From: Gilvimarinus sp. 2_MG-2023
Lineage (GTDB): Bacteria > Pseudomonadota > Gammaproteobacteria > Pseudomonadales > Cellvibrionaceae
Direction: 5' to 3'
NCBI RefSeq assembly: GCF_030547685.1
Contig: NZ_JAUOQM010000041.1
Coordinates: 1-64,000 of the forward strand
DNA length: 64,000 nt
Shown here one piece after another: positions 43,866 through 52,165 of the stretch (positions are counted from its first letter, which is position 1; each line of letters begins with the position of its first letter). The position numbers and the translations under genes are program-made. The notes below the pieces were generated by a model that had not been told where the DNA came from, did not search any database, and saw nothing but the letters and a program-made list of their open reading frames with translations.

Positions 43866-45740
43866 ATGAAACTAATCTCCCCACAGCTTGCTTTTTGTCT
43901 AATTGGCGCATCATTGGTTGCCTGCCAAACTCAACCGAAAAATCCTACAGAAGCTACAACTCAAGCAATGGGGGAATTTGTCTTTGCTCAAAATTTGTCC
44001 CATAATGATCGTAATATGCGTAAATGGGACGCCCCTGTTTTTGCTGACTTAGATCAAGACGGTTGGGTAGATGCAGTGCTTAATAATCACGGTTACGGCA
44101 TTCAAGTCGCATGGAATGATGAGGGTGAGTTTGCCGAACCCTGGGATTTGCTAATGGGTGATATTCACGGTGTGACAGTGGGGGATATAGACAATGATGG
44201 CTTGCTTGAATTGTTACTCTCGCGCGGTGGTGGCTCGGGCAGCAATGCGCGTACGGCTCGAGTCTTTAAAGCTCATAAAGATCGACAGTTTAGCGAGATG
44301 CGTGAGCAGGATGAATCACTTGCCGGTATGCGCGGGCGAACTTTAGTGTTGTTTGATGGCGATACTGATGGTGATTTGGATTTATTAAACTTCGCGTTTC
44401 CCGATAAAAATGTGAAAGGTAGTGAAAATTATATCTACGATAATAAGCCTGAAACGGGTTTTTCGGGGAGTCGTACTCTGGCACGCTCTTACGGAGACGG
44501 TCAGAAAACGTTTGTCACCGATATTAACAACGATGGTGTATCGGATTTGTTGATGTACGGTCATAAAGCCCTGCGAGCGTTTATCGGTAAAGATAGCTTA
44601 GGCTTTAGCGTGGCTCAGCCGAATATATTCGATCAACCCATCGGTAATGTTACTGGTATTGCACAGCTTGATTACGACGGCGATGGTGATATGGATATTT
44701 ATTTAAGCCGTGGTCAAGAGTTTGAATCTGGCCAGAATTTTTGCAGTTCCGACGGTTCTATATGGGCCGGCTATGGTAAGCGAGGACGCTTTGATTTTGG
44801 TGTTATTCTGGCCGGTGAAACTATTAGTATAAAAAATTATCAATCTCCATGGCCCAATAAAAAATTATGGATTGGTGAGTCTGCTTATGAATATGAGTTC
44901 ACTGGGGAAACCTACAGTGGCGCCGATATTAACCTAATTAGCAGCGATTCGTTAGGCTGGCCTGACAAACTGGAAAAAAATGGCTTGTACGCAGGTTATA
45001 TTGGCAACGAGGGTTGGCGTCTAGCCGGTTCCAGTTGGTCCCCGCTCACTGTTGCGGTTACCAATTTGTCAGGTTGTCAAGCTCAGCCGTATAAGGCTGG
45101 GCCGCAGGATATTTTACTGGAAAACATGGGTGGTCGTTATCAGCGAGCCTCAGTAGAGGTGATCGACAATGAGCCATCACATAACATGGCTGTATTGGCT
45201 TCCGATCTCAATAATGATGGCTGGCAAGATTTGGTCGTGATGCCTCGCGGCAATCTCGCCGACCCGTTAACCCCGCAAGTGCTTATCAATAAATCTGGTA
45301 GTGGATTTAAAAAAATTAGCTTTCCCAATTTAACAATGCATGAGCCTGGTGCTATTGGCATGGCACTGGGGTCAGCTGATGTTAATCTCGATGGCAAAGT
45401 AGATTTAATGTTTGGCAATGAGCGTGGAAAATGGAGTTTGTTTCAAAATGAACTGCAAGAGGCCGACCAGCATCACTATGTCTTGCTCGATTTTGGCACG
45501 GAAGAAACAGGAAGAGTCACGTGGTTAGATGCTCGAGTTGAGGTTACCGCCTGTGGTCGCACTCAAATCGCACGAGCTGGTGATACCAGCGCTTCATACT
45601 CTCGCAGTTACAATCGGTACCTGCACTTTGGCTTAGGCGATTGCAGCACGGTAGATAGCGTTAAAGTGACGCGAACCAATGGTGATTTGGCCGTTATTAA
45701 AGATGTGAATGTAGACGCCATTAATATCGTTAACTTTTAA
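43866..45740 (+). CDS. FG-GAP/VCBS repeat lipoprotein with ASPIC/UnbV domain
   Basis: This 624-aa protein begins with a signal and lipobox (ASLVAC). About seven repeats with calcium-binding cores follow: FADLDQDGWVDAV, VGDIDNDGLLELL, LFDGDTDGDLDLL, VTDINNDGVSDLL, QLDYDGDGDMDIY, ASDLNNDGWQDLV and SADVNLDGKVDLM. They form an integrin-type beta-propeller. The C-terminus (about 535-624) is an ASPIC/UnbV domain (RYLHFGLGDCSTVDSVKV). Such proteins bind calcium and often surface ligands; no enzyme activity is established for this layout. It lies between two GH16 genes and is followed after 33 nt by the second. A role in binding sulfated galactan at the cell surface is plausible, since such polymers bind calcium. 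Confidence 0.85.
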   Translation: MKLISPQLAFCLIGASLVACQTQPKNPTEATTQAMGEFVFAQNLSHNDRNMRKWDAPVFADLDQDGWVDAVLNNHGYGIQVAWNDEGEFAEPWDLLMGDIHGVTVGDIDNDGLLELLLSRGGGSGSNARTARVFKAHKDRQFSEMREQDESLAGMRGRTLVLFDGDTDGDLDLLNFAFPDKNVKGSENYIYDNKPETGFSGSRTLARSYGDGQKTFVTDINNDGVSDLLMYGHKALRAFIGKDSLGFSVAQPNIFDQPIGNVTGIAQLDYDGDGDMDIYLSRGQEFESGQNFCSSDGSIWAGYGKRGRFDFGVILAGETISIKNYQSPWPNKKLWIGESAYEYEFTGETYSGADINLISSDSLGWPDKLEKNGLYAGYIGNEGWRLAGSSWSPLTVAVTNLSGCQAQPYKAGPQDILLENMGGRYQRASVEVIDNEPSHNMAVLASDLNNDGWQDLVVMPRGNLADPLTPQVLINKSGSGFKKISFPNLTMHEPGAIGMALGSADVNLDGKVDLMFGNERGKWSLFQNELQEADQHHYVLLDFGTEETGRVTWLDARVEVTACGRTQIARAGDTSASYSRSYNRYLHFGLGDCSTVDSVKVTRTNGDLAVIKDVNVDAINIVNF

Positions 45741-45773
45741 TTATGGAAATACTTAAAAAGTAAAGGTGCATCA

Positions 45774-46733
45774 ATGAAACAAATACTATCAATAGCTGGC
45801 TTGTTGATATTGAGTTCGAGTACTGTTTCGGCTGCCAATCCGCTTCCTTTGTCAGACCCTGAAAACTCGGCGGGCTGGCACCTAAATGAGGCAGTTAGTG
45901 ACGAATTTGATGCGGCGGTTTTGGACGAAGACCGCTGGTATGTAGTGGGTAAGTTTAAAGACGGAAAACCCGTATACGTACATCCAGATAAACCTGAAAA
46001 AAAGGTTTGGAAGGGGCGGGCACCATCGCAGTTCTCTGGCCGTAATTATCGCCTTGAAGACGGCAAGCTTATTTTAGAAACCCGTTGGGAGCCAGATTTT
46101 CCATTTGAGCAAGAGGTTCACCAGCCGGTGTTTGGCGATGCATTACCCTACGAGAATATTACCACGGCCTGTATTATTGCTCGACGTGAATTTAAATACG
46201 GCTACATTGAAATAAAAAGCAAAGCGGCCGATGCGCAAATCTCCAGTGCTTTCTGGGCAATGGGTGAGAGGTTAGAAGTGGATTTCTTTGAGCTTTTCGG
46301 TGCACATCCCGTCGGTGAGAAAGAGCACCTAGATAGCCAGTTGTGGTGGTCTATTCGCGATTGGAATAAGCCTGTGCGCGGTAAACCAACCTACACTGAG
46401 CACAAAGATTTAGGTTTTCGTGTGGCGGATGATTTTCATGTTTACGGCTTTGAATGGGATGAAACTGGGGTAAAGTATTATATCGATGGAAAGCTGTTTA
46501 GCGACGTGCCAGCCGAGGCGGTGGATGCCTGGGCTAAAGAAAACCGCGGTGTTGAACATGGTTATGTGGCCACCAAGCCCATTGCATTATGGTTAGATCA
46601 AGAAACCTTCCCTTGGCATGGCGTTCCCTCGAGTAAAGACGATCTTGAACGCAATAGTCCAGCCGACAAAAAGCACGATGGGGTGGTTGATTTTGAAGTG
46701 GAATACGTTCGTGTTTGGCAAAAAGCTGATTAA
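45774..46733 (+). CDS. GH16 galactanase, secreted (porphyranase/furcellaranase/agarase-like)
   Basis: This 319-aa protein has a Sec signal (MKQILSIAGLLILSSSTVSA) and one GH16 domain. LSDPENSAGWHLN, VSDEFDAAVLDEDRW, WKGRAPSQF and TRWEPDF match the protein at 42356. The catalytic stretch is EVDFFEL with Glu168, Asp170 and Glu173. DLGFRVADDFHVYGFEWDETGVKYYIDG and FEVEYVRVWQKAD are typical of the family. It lacks the extra C-terminal module of its paralogue, so the two may act on insoluble and soluble substrate respectively. It follows the FG-GAP lipoprotein by 33 nt and precedes the SMP-30-like gene by 12 nt, an operon of three. Confidence 0.88.
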   Translation: MKQILSIAGLLILSSSTVSAANPLPLSDPENSAGWHLNEAVSDEFDAAVLDEDRWYVVGKFKDGKPVYVHPDKPEKKVWKGRAPSQFSGRNYRLEDGKLILETRWEPDFPFEQEVHQPVFGDALPYENITTACIIARREFKYGYIEIKSKAADAQISSAFWAMGERLEVDFFELFGAHPVGEKEHLDSQLWWSIRDWNKPVRGKPTYTEHKDLGFRVADDFHVYGFEWDETGVKYYIDGKLFSDVPAEAVDAWAKENRGVEHGYVATKPIALWLDQETFPWHGVPSSKDDLERNSPADKKHDGVVDFEVEYVRVWQKAD

Positions 46734-46745
46734 AAGGATGTGACG

Positions 46746-47777
46746 ATGAGAATGTTAATGTATTTAGCTTCAATATTTATGACCACTCTGCTGCTGGGGT
46801 GTGCCACATTACCTGATATAGAAAATCTGACACCTGGACGTTTGTTCGCTAGCTTGCCAGATACTTGTCCTACCCCCGATGCTTTGGTGGCAACGGCCCA
46901 GGGCGATGTGCTTTTATCTTGCCCCAACTTTGCCAGCAAAACACAGCCAGGCACCCTGCTGCGATTGTCATCAGACGGCGAGGTGGAAGATCTGGGTCAG
47001 GTGCCCGGCTTGGTGACGACCGCACAACCTATGGGAATGGCTTTTGACGAGTCGGGAAATTTATATATTGCTAACAACGAAGCTGGCGGCAATGGCAATA
47101 TTTTGAAAGTGCAGTTTCAAAACGGTCAGATAGTAGGGTCACAGATAGTTGCTAAAGGCTTTTCTTCCCCCAACGGTTTGCGTTATCGCGACGGCTTTTT
47201 ATATGTCACTCAGCTGCAGATGCCTAAAGCCACCTCTGGCGATATGGTGAGTGGCTTGTATCGTATTCCGACTGAGGCTCGGGGTTTAGAAATTGCCAGT
47301 GATTTGAGTGATTCAGAGCTTATTTTTTACGACACTACAGCCAATCCTAAGCGCCAGTTTGGCTTAGATGGGCTGGTCTTTGACGATCAGGGGGCTTTGT
47401 ACCTGACAAATTTTGGTGATGGCAAAGTCTACCGCTTGATCTTGTCCGAAGCGGGTGAGGTATTGCAGAGCTCGGTGTTTGCTGAATTGTCGTCCGAAGT
47501 GGGGTTGGACGGTATCAGCATTGACACTGCGGGTAATCTTTATGTGGCGGGCTTTCTACTGAATCAAGTTTACCGGATCTCCCCCGATGCAAAAGTGAGT
47601 TTAATTGCCGACTACCCGGACAATCAGGGCGCAGATGGTGCAATTGATCAGCCGGCTGACCTAATGGTTTTTGGCGACCAGTTGTTGATTTCAAATTTTG
47701 ATTTGATGAAAGGAGAGGGGGTTCGCAATAGTGCTCATACAAAGCCTTACACCATTAGCACTATCCCTCTGAACTAG
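46746..47777 (+). CDS. SMP-30/gluconolactonase-like beta-propeller lipoprotein
   Basis: From ATG 46746 (AAAGGA upstream) the product has about 343 aa and a lipobox (LLLGCA). Propeller blades of the SMP-30/strictosidine-synthase-like type are seen: MAFDESGNLYIANNEAGG, SPNGLRYRDGFLYVTQ, DGLVFDDQGALYLTNFGDGKVYRL and ISIDTAGNLYVAGF. Relatives are metal-dependent sugar lactonases. Being a lipoprotein it would act in the periplasm, which fits hydrolysis of an aldonolactone made there, for example by the molybdenum hydroxylase of this window. That link is my inference. It is last in the operon with the FG-GAP and GH16 genes. A second, distinct SMP-30-like lipoprotein is at 58306. Confidence 0.78.
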   Translation: MRMLMYLASIFMTTLLLGCATLPDIENLTPGRLFASLPDTCPTPDALVATAQGDVLLSCPNFASKTQPGTLLRLSSDGEVEDLGQVPGLVTTAQPMGMAFDESGNLYIANNEAGGNGNILKVQFQNGQIVGSQIVAKGFSSPNGLRYRDGFLYVTQLQMPKATSGDMVSGLYRIPTEARGLEIASDLSDSELIFYDTTANPKRQFGLDGLVFDDQGALYLTNFGDGKVYRLILSEAGEVLQSSVFAELSSEVGLDGISIDTAGNLYVAGFLLNQVYRISPDAKVSLIADYPDNQGADGAIDQPADLMVFGDQLLISNFDLMKGEGVRNSAHTKPYTISTIPLN

Positions 47778-47814
47778 GGTTTGGATATTGTCTGCAATCA
47801 CTTGTGGCAAATTT

Positions 47815-47829
47815 AAACATACTATGTTT
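47815..47829. promoter_or_regulatory. PUL operator site 7 (AAACATACTATGTTT)
   Basis: Perfect arms extended to ATTTAAACAT and ATGTTTAAAT (47811-47833). It lies 56 nt before the cycloisomerase start and controls the anhydrogalactose catabolic operon. Confidence 0.87.
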
Positions 47830-47884
47830 AAATAGGTACTATTAAAAATAGCCATATCAGGCCGCAATTAAGAAGTATTTATAT

Positions 47885-49042
47885 ATGTCAATTCAAGCCA
47901 TCAAAACCTACCATCTGCGCTGTCATCTGGATAAGCCCTTTGGCTTCTCACAGTGGTTTTACGACCAGAGAAACGTACTGGTTGTTGAGATCATAGACAG
48001 CACGGGTGCCAGCGGCTGGGGCGAGTGTTACGGGCCGGCCGATGTGATCCAGGGGTGTGTCGAGAAGTTTTACGCATCGCGGATTTTGGGAAGAAACCCC
48101 ATAGAAACCGATGCCATTTGGCAACATATGTGGCGATCGTCACTGGATTTTGCCCGTGGTGGGGTCATGATGTCGGCTATGAGTGGTATTGATATGGCGC
48201 TGTGGGACCTGAAAGGCAAGCTGCTGGGTCAGAGCGTAAGCACTCTTATGGGGGGGCGTCTGCGCGATAAAGTGCATTGTTACGCTACGGGGATGTATTA
48301 CACTGACATGCCTGAAGAGGAGTTGCTGCCAGATTTGGTGGAAGAAGCTCGTGGCTACGCCGCTCAGGGGTTTGAGGCGATGAAAATTAAGGTCGGGAAA
48401 AATCTCGCCTTTGATAAGAAGTTTATCGTTGCTCTACGTGAGGCCTTGCCTAATACCGAATTAATGGCAGATTCCAACCACGGCTTTGACTTGCCCGAGG
48501 CGATTGAAATTGGGCGTCTCTTAGATGAACACGATTATCGTTGGTTTGAAGAGCCGCTTTCCCCCGAGCACGTGGGGCTGTTCCGACAGCTGCACAACAA
48601 ACTGGACATCGCTATTGCGACGGGCGAATGTGAACAGACTCGTTTCGGTTTTCAACGTTTGATCGAGGCGGGTGGAGTGCAATTGGTGCAGCCCGATCTC
48701 GCTTATTGTGGGGGGCCCAGCGAGGCATTAAAAATCCGCACATTGGCCTCGGCCCACGGAATCAATTGCCTGCCCCATGTGTGGGGTACACAGCTCAACT
48801 TGGCGGCGGCCACGCACTTTCTGGCCAGTGCCTACCCAGAGCCGGGGCGGGCCGAAGAAAAGCGTTTGTGGTTAGAGTACGATCGCACCGAGAATCCGCT
48901 GCGCGATGAACTTTACAAACAACAGGTTCGGGTGGAAAACGGCGCGGCTATCGTGCCCGACGCCCCGGGACTTGGGGTGGAAATTGACACCACTAAACTT
49001 TCTGATTATGTCGTTACGATGACGGAGACCAGTAATGTCTAA
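47885..49042 (+). CDS. 3,6-anhydrogalactonate cycloisomerase (enolase superfamily)
   Basis: This 385-aa protein of the mandelate racemase/enolase superfamily has a capping domain (about 1-125) and a barrel with the expected residues. These are the KIKVG lysine pair, three metal ligands (Asp in MADSNHGF, Glu in FEEPLSP, Glu in TGECEQTRFG) and the His of LPHVWGTQ. Family members in agar and carrageenan degraders turn 3,6-anhydrogalactonate into 2-keto-3-deoxygalactonate by ring-opening elimination. The next gene makes the acid, and the two after that handle the keto-deoxy product, so the assignment is strong. With KDPGal-type genes and the carrageenan operator, the D-form is likely. It overlaps the dehydrogenase gene by 8 nt. 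Confidence 0.9.
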   Translation: MSIQAIKTYHLRCHLDKPFGFSQWFYDQRNVLVVEIIDSTGASGWGECYGPADVIQGCVEKFYASRILGRNPIETDAIWQHMWRSSLDFARGGVMMSAMSGIDMALWDLKGKLLGQSVSTLMGGRLRDKVHCYATGMYYTDMPEEELLPDLVEEARGYAAQGFEAMKIKVGKNLAFDKKFIVALREALPNTELMADSNHGFDLPEAIEIGRLLDEHDYRWFEEPLSPEHVGLFRQLHNKLDIAIATGECEQTRFGFQRLIEAGGVQLVQPDLAYCGGPSEALKIRTLASAHGINCLPHVWGTQLNLAAATHFLASAYPEPGRAEEKRLWLEYDRTENPLRDELYKQQVRVENGAAIVPDAPGLGVEIDTTKLSDYVVTMTETSNV

Positions 49043-50468
49043 AGCTCTGCGTATGTTGATTGGCGGCGAGTTTCACGATACCGCTGATAAAATTGACGTT
49101 TACAATCCTGCTACTGGCAAGGTTGTCGGTCAGGTGCCGCAAATTGAACCAGATCAAGTTGCCTTGTCACTTAAGGTGGCGCACGAGGGTTTCATCGTCT
49201 GGTCGGGTAAATCCTTAGCTGAGCGCAGCGAAATCATCTTGCGATTTGCAGATTTACTCGAAGCGAGTAAAGCAGAGATTATAGACCTGCTTATCGAAGA
49301 AACCGGTAAGCCAGCGGACAATGCCGATTATGATTTTGGTATGTTGACCACCTGCCTGCGCTTTTTTGTTGAAGAGTCGAAGCGCACCGACCAGCCCACC
49401 ATTACCGACCCCAGCGGCGAATTTTTGCATTATGTATCCCGCCAGCCTTTGGGCGTAGTCGTGGGTTATCTGGCTTGGAACTTTCCCTTGCTGAACTTGG
49501 GTTACAAGTTAGGTCCGGCGCTAGCTGCTGGTTGTTCGGTAATTGTTAAACCATCTCAGTTGACCCCTCTTGCCAGTTTGCGTTGTGCTGAGTTGGCACA
49601 AGAGGCTGGTATTCCGGCCGGAGTGGTTAATGTGATAACTGGCGACCGCTTTGATGTGACCGATCCGCTGCTGACCAGCGATGTGACCTCGATGTTCACC
49701 ATGATCGGCTCCACCAAGTCGGGGGTGAATGCTATGCGCACAGCCAGCACCAGTGTGAAGAAGTTTTCGGTTGAGCTGGGTGGCAACGCGCCTGTCGTCG
49801 TCTACCCGGATGCAGATATCGATAAAGCCGTTGCTGATATTGTCGATCTAAAACTGGGTAATAGTGGTCAGGTATGTGTATCCCCCAACCGCTGCTATGT
49901 GCACGTGAGTGTTTATGATGAGTTTCTAACCAAAGCTGTCGATCGAGTGCAAACGTTTAAGCTCGGTAGTGGTTCAGGTGAAGGTCCATTGATGGGGCCA
50001 ATCATTTCGGCTGAAGCGCGCGATCGCATTCTTGACTCTGTAAAGAGCGCGCAAGAGCAGGGTGCCCGTCTGATGACTGGCGGCAAGATTCCTGCGGACA
50101 ACAACGAAGGCTATTATATGGAGCCTACCGTATTGGCCGACGTTACCGCGAGCATGCCGATTGCCTGTGATGAAATTTTCGGCCCGGTGCTGCCAGTTAT
50201 GAAATATGACGACAGTCAGGATCCGGTTGCCTTGGCTAACGATAACCCGTTTGGTCTGGCAGCGTATGTTTATACCCAAAACCTAAACAACGCCATGCGC
50301 GCCGCTAACGAGATTCAGGCAGGTAGTGTTTGTATCAACAGTGCTCACTACAGTGTGCAGTTGCCCCATGGCGGCTTAAAGCAAAGTGGTGTGGGTAAAG
50401 ATTGCTCTAAGTACAGTTTAGAAGAGTATTTAACCTTAAAACGCGTTTCTATTTTGATTCACCAGTAG
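49035..50468 (+). CDS. NAD(P)-dependent aldehyde dehydrogenase, predicted 3,6-anhydro-D-galactose dehydrogenase
   Basis: This 477-aa aldehyde dehydrogenase has the normal length and active site. The general base Glu247 is in ELGGNAPVVVYP, and the nucleophile Cys281 in NSGQVCVSPNR. WNFPLLNLGYKLGPALAAG and VKPSQLTPLASL form the cofactor and substrate regions. It oxidises the aldehyde of 3,6-anhydrogalactose to the acid in the cytoplasm, the first step before the cycloisomerase, with whose gene it overlaps by 8 nt. Succinate-semialdehyde-type enzymes look similar, so the substrate is assigned by context. The gene ends before a terminator, and kinase and aldolase genes follow. Confidence 0.88.
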   Translation: MSKALRMLIGGEFHDTADKIDVYNPATGKVVGQVPQIEPDQVALSLKVAHEGFIVWSGKSLAERSEIILRFADLLEASKAEIIDLLIEETGKPADNADYDFGMLTTCLRFFVEESKRTDQPTITDPSGEFLHYVSRQPLGVVVGYLAWNFPLLNLGYKLGPALAAGCSVIVKPSQLTPLASLRCAELAQEAGIPAGVVNVITGDRFDVTDPLLTSDVTSMFTMIGSTKSGVNAMRTASTSVKKFSVELGGNAPVVVYPDADIDKAVADIVDLKLGNSGQVCVSPNRCYVHVSVYDEFLTKAVDRVQTFKLGSGSGEGPLMGPIISAEARDRILDSVKSAQEQGARLMTGGKIPADNNEGYYMEPTVLADVTASMPIACDEIFGPVLPVMKYDDSQDPVALANDNPFGLAAYVYTQNLNNAMRAANEIQAGSVCINSAHYSVQLPHGGLKQSGVGKDCSKYSLEEYLTLKRVSILIHQ

Positions 50469-50488
50469 GCTCTCTTACGGTGTTCTTT

Positions 50489-50523
50489 CGCCGAATCGAT
50501 AGGCTCGGTTCGGCGTTTTTTTA
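50489..50523 (+). terminator. Terminator after the aldehyde dehydrogenase
   Basis: CGCCGAA (50489-50495) pairs with TTCGGCG (50509-50515), followed by a run of T. It lies only 15 nt before the kinase start, so it may attenuate rather than fully stop transcription. Confidence 0.75.
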
Positions 50524-50537
50524 TTTTGGGGGTTGGT

Positions 50538-51419
50538 ATGACAAAAATCTTAGTCGATTGGGGTTCATCTAATTGTCGCGCTTATTTGTTAAACGAATCC
50601 GGACATCTGCAGGGCAATATACACGCAGAGCTGGGAGTATTAAGATTGGAGCAGGGAGCTTTTGAGGCAAAGCTTCGTGAATTACTGTCACCGTGGGGGG
50701 CGATCTTAGCCGATTGTGATATTTGGCTTGCCGGTATGGTCGGCTCGCGCCGTGGTTGGTATGAAGTCGCGTATGTCCCCTCTCCTGCGCGCAGTGACCA
50801 GCTGGCAACTCATTCCAAAAGCTTAGACGTGAACTGGGCGCGTTCGGTTCGAATAATTCCCGGGGTATCTTGTAGCGGCAGCGATAACTTCGATGTTATG
50901 CGCGGTGAAGAGGTGCAATTGATTGGTTTGATGCAGATATTAGCGAAGCCGAATGCCTATGCCATGTTACCCGGCACCCATAATAAACATGTAGAAATTA
51001 ATGATGGAGCCATTGGTCGGTTTTCTACCCATCCCACAGGAGAGCTATATGCTGTTGTTACGCAGCATATGTTGTTGGGTTACGGGCTAAACAGCTCAAC
51101 GGCAGGCAAGTATCCGCAGGCTTTTTGTCGCGGCTTGGATAAAGGCGCGCAGAGTTCGAAGCTGGGTAATAGTTTATTTGGCGCTTGGACTAATCGCTTG
51201 GGTGGCAGGCTGACTGACGAGGAGACTCTCGATTACATTAGCGGAGTACTTATTGGCAATGAGCTGCGCGATTTTCCCGTCTCCACTTGTGCCATTGTTT
51301 GTGATGATGTCATTGGTGAGCGTTACCTTACAGCCTGTGAACACCTAGGTATTGGAGCGACCCTGCACTCAGGGGCCGAGTGTTTTTTAACGGGTATGAA
51401 AGCCATTAGTGAGTCTTAA
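50538..51419 (+). CDS. dgoK: 2-dehydro-3-deoxygalactonokinase (DgoK-like)
   Basis: ATG 50538 is preferred because GGGGG lies upstream; a TTG at 50526 is also in frame. The 293-aa protein has the DgoK pattern: ILVDWGSSNCRAYLLNESG as the phosphate-binding start, a central AMLPGTHNKHVEINDGAI, and FSTHPTGELYAVV. DgoK phosphorylates 2-keto-3-deoxy-D-galactonate at O6 with ATP. In carrageenan users this product comes from 3,6-anhydro-D-galactose, whereas L-anhydrogalactose from agar uses another route, so this gene supports a carrageenan role. It overlaps or abuts the aldolase gene. Confidence 0.9.
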   Translation: MTKILVDWGSSNCRAYLLNESGHLQGNIHAELGVLRLEQGAFEAKLRELLSPWGAILADCDIWLAGMVGSRRGWYEVAYVPSPARSDQLATHSKSLDVNWARSVRIIPGVSCSGSDNFDVMRGEEVQLIGLMQILAKPNAYAMLPGTHNKHVEINDGAIGRFSTHPTGELYAVVTQHMLLGYGLNSSTAGKYPQAFCRGLDKGAQSSKLGNSLFGAWTNRLGGRLTDEETLDYISGVLIGNELRDFPVSTCAIVCDDVIGERYLTACEHLGIGATLHSGAECFLTGMKAISES

Positions 51420-51423
51420 GTTT

Positions 51424-52071
51424 ATGAAAACCCCAGATTTTTTGAAACCGAACGAGCGACCCTTAATTGCGATATTGCGCGGCGTTACCGAAGACTCGGT
51501 GGTGAGTGTTGCTCAGACACTAATTGATGCAGGTATTAGTATTATTGAGGTACCGTTAAATAGCCCTAATGCCCTTGTTAGTATATCACGGTTGGTAGGA
51601 TGTTTCGGCGATTCTTATTTAGTCGGGGCGGGTACTGTCACCACCGAGGTTGAATTAGAAGCGGTTGTTGCCACGGGTGCGAAGTTGATAGTTACCCCGA
51701 ATTTCAACCCAAAAGTGGTAAAAAAAGCAGTGGCCGCTGATTGTATATGTCTTCCGGGGGTGATTACTCCGACTGAAGCGTTTGCTGCTCTTGCAGAAGG
51801 TGCTCAGGGGCTTAAACTCTTTCCAGTGACGCAAATGGGGGCGGTCAACTTCAAAGCCCTAATGTCGGTTTTGCCTGCGGGGACCCACTGTTTTCCGGTA
51901 GGTGGGATTTCAGAGGAAGGTTCTACCATGGCGCCTTATTTACAGGCCGGCGCAGTGGGTTTTGGTATTGGATCGTCGTTGTATGAGCCAGATATTGATA
52001 TATCTGAATTGGCCAGCCGGGCGCGATCTTTGGTTGAGACCTTTGACCACCTCACCAGGTTATTGCCATAA
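51424..52071 (+). CDS. dgoA: 2-dehydro-3-deoxy-6-phosphogalactonate aldolase (DgoA-like)
   Basis: A compact class I aldolase of the KDPG/KDPGal family, about 215 aa from ATG 51424; a GTG at 51409 inside the kinase gene would add five residues. It has IIEVPLNSPNALVSI with the catalytic Glu, VGAGTVTTEVEL, LPGVITPTEAFAAL, and GLKLFPV with the Schiff-base Lys. It splits 2-keto-3-deoxy-6-phosphogalactonate into pyruvate and glyceraldehyde-3-phosphate. The NSPNA sequence favours the galacto form. It completes the anhydrogalactose route that begins at 47885, coupled to the kinase gene. Confidence 0.9.
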   Translation: MKTPDFLKPNERPLIAILRGVTEDSVVSVAQTLIDAGISIIEVPLNSPNALVSISRLVGCFGDSYLVGAGTVTTEVELEAVVATGAKLIVTPNFNPKVVKKAVAADCICLPGVITPTEAFAALAEGAQGLKLFPVTQMGAVNFKALMSVLPAGTHCFPVGGISEEGSTMAPYLQAGAVGFGIGSSLYEPDIDISELASRARSLVETFDHLTRLLP

Positions 52072-52126
52072 CCGATTAAGAAAGCTTGGGTAATCTGTGA
52101 GGGATTGTAATCTTGTTTCAAATTGG

Positions 52127-52146
52127 GTATATTGTATACAATATAC
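52127..52146. promoter_or_regulatory. Gal-block operator A (GTATATTGTATACAATATAC)
   Basis: A perfect 20-bp palindrome ending 19 nt before the galE start codon, where it probably overlaps the promoter -10 region, as in repression. Its core, TATTGTATACAATA, recurs at 56911-56924. It is unlike the AAACAT-N3-ATGTTT operator, so a second regulator is expected. None of that type is in the gal block. Confidence 0.8.
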
Positions 52147-52165
52147 AATAAGGGGGGGGTGAGTT

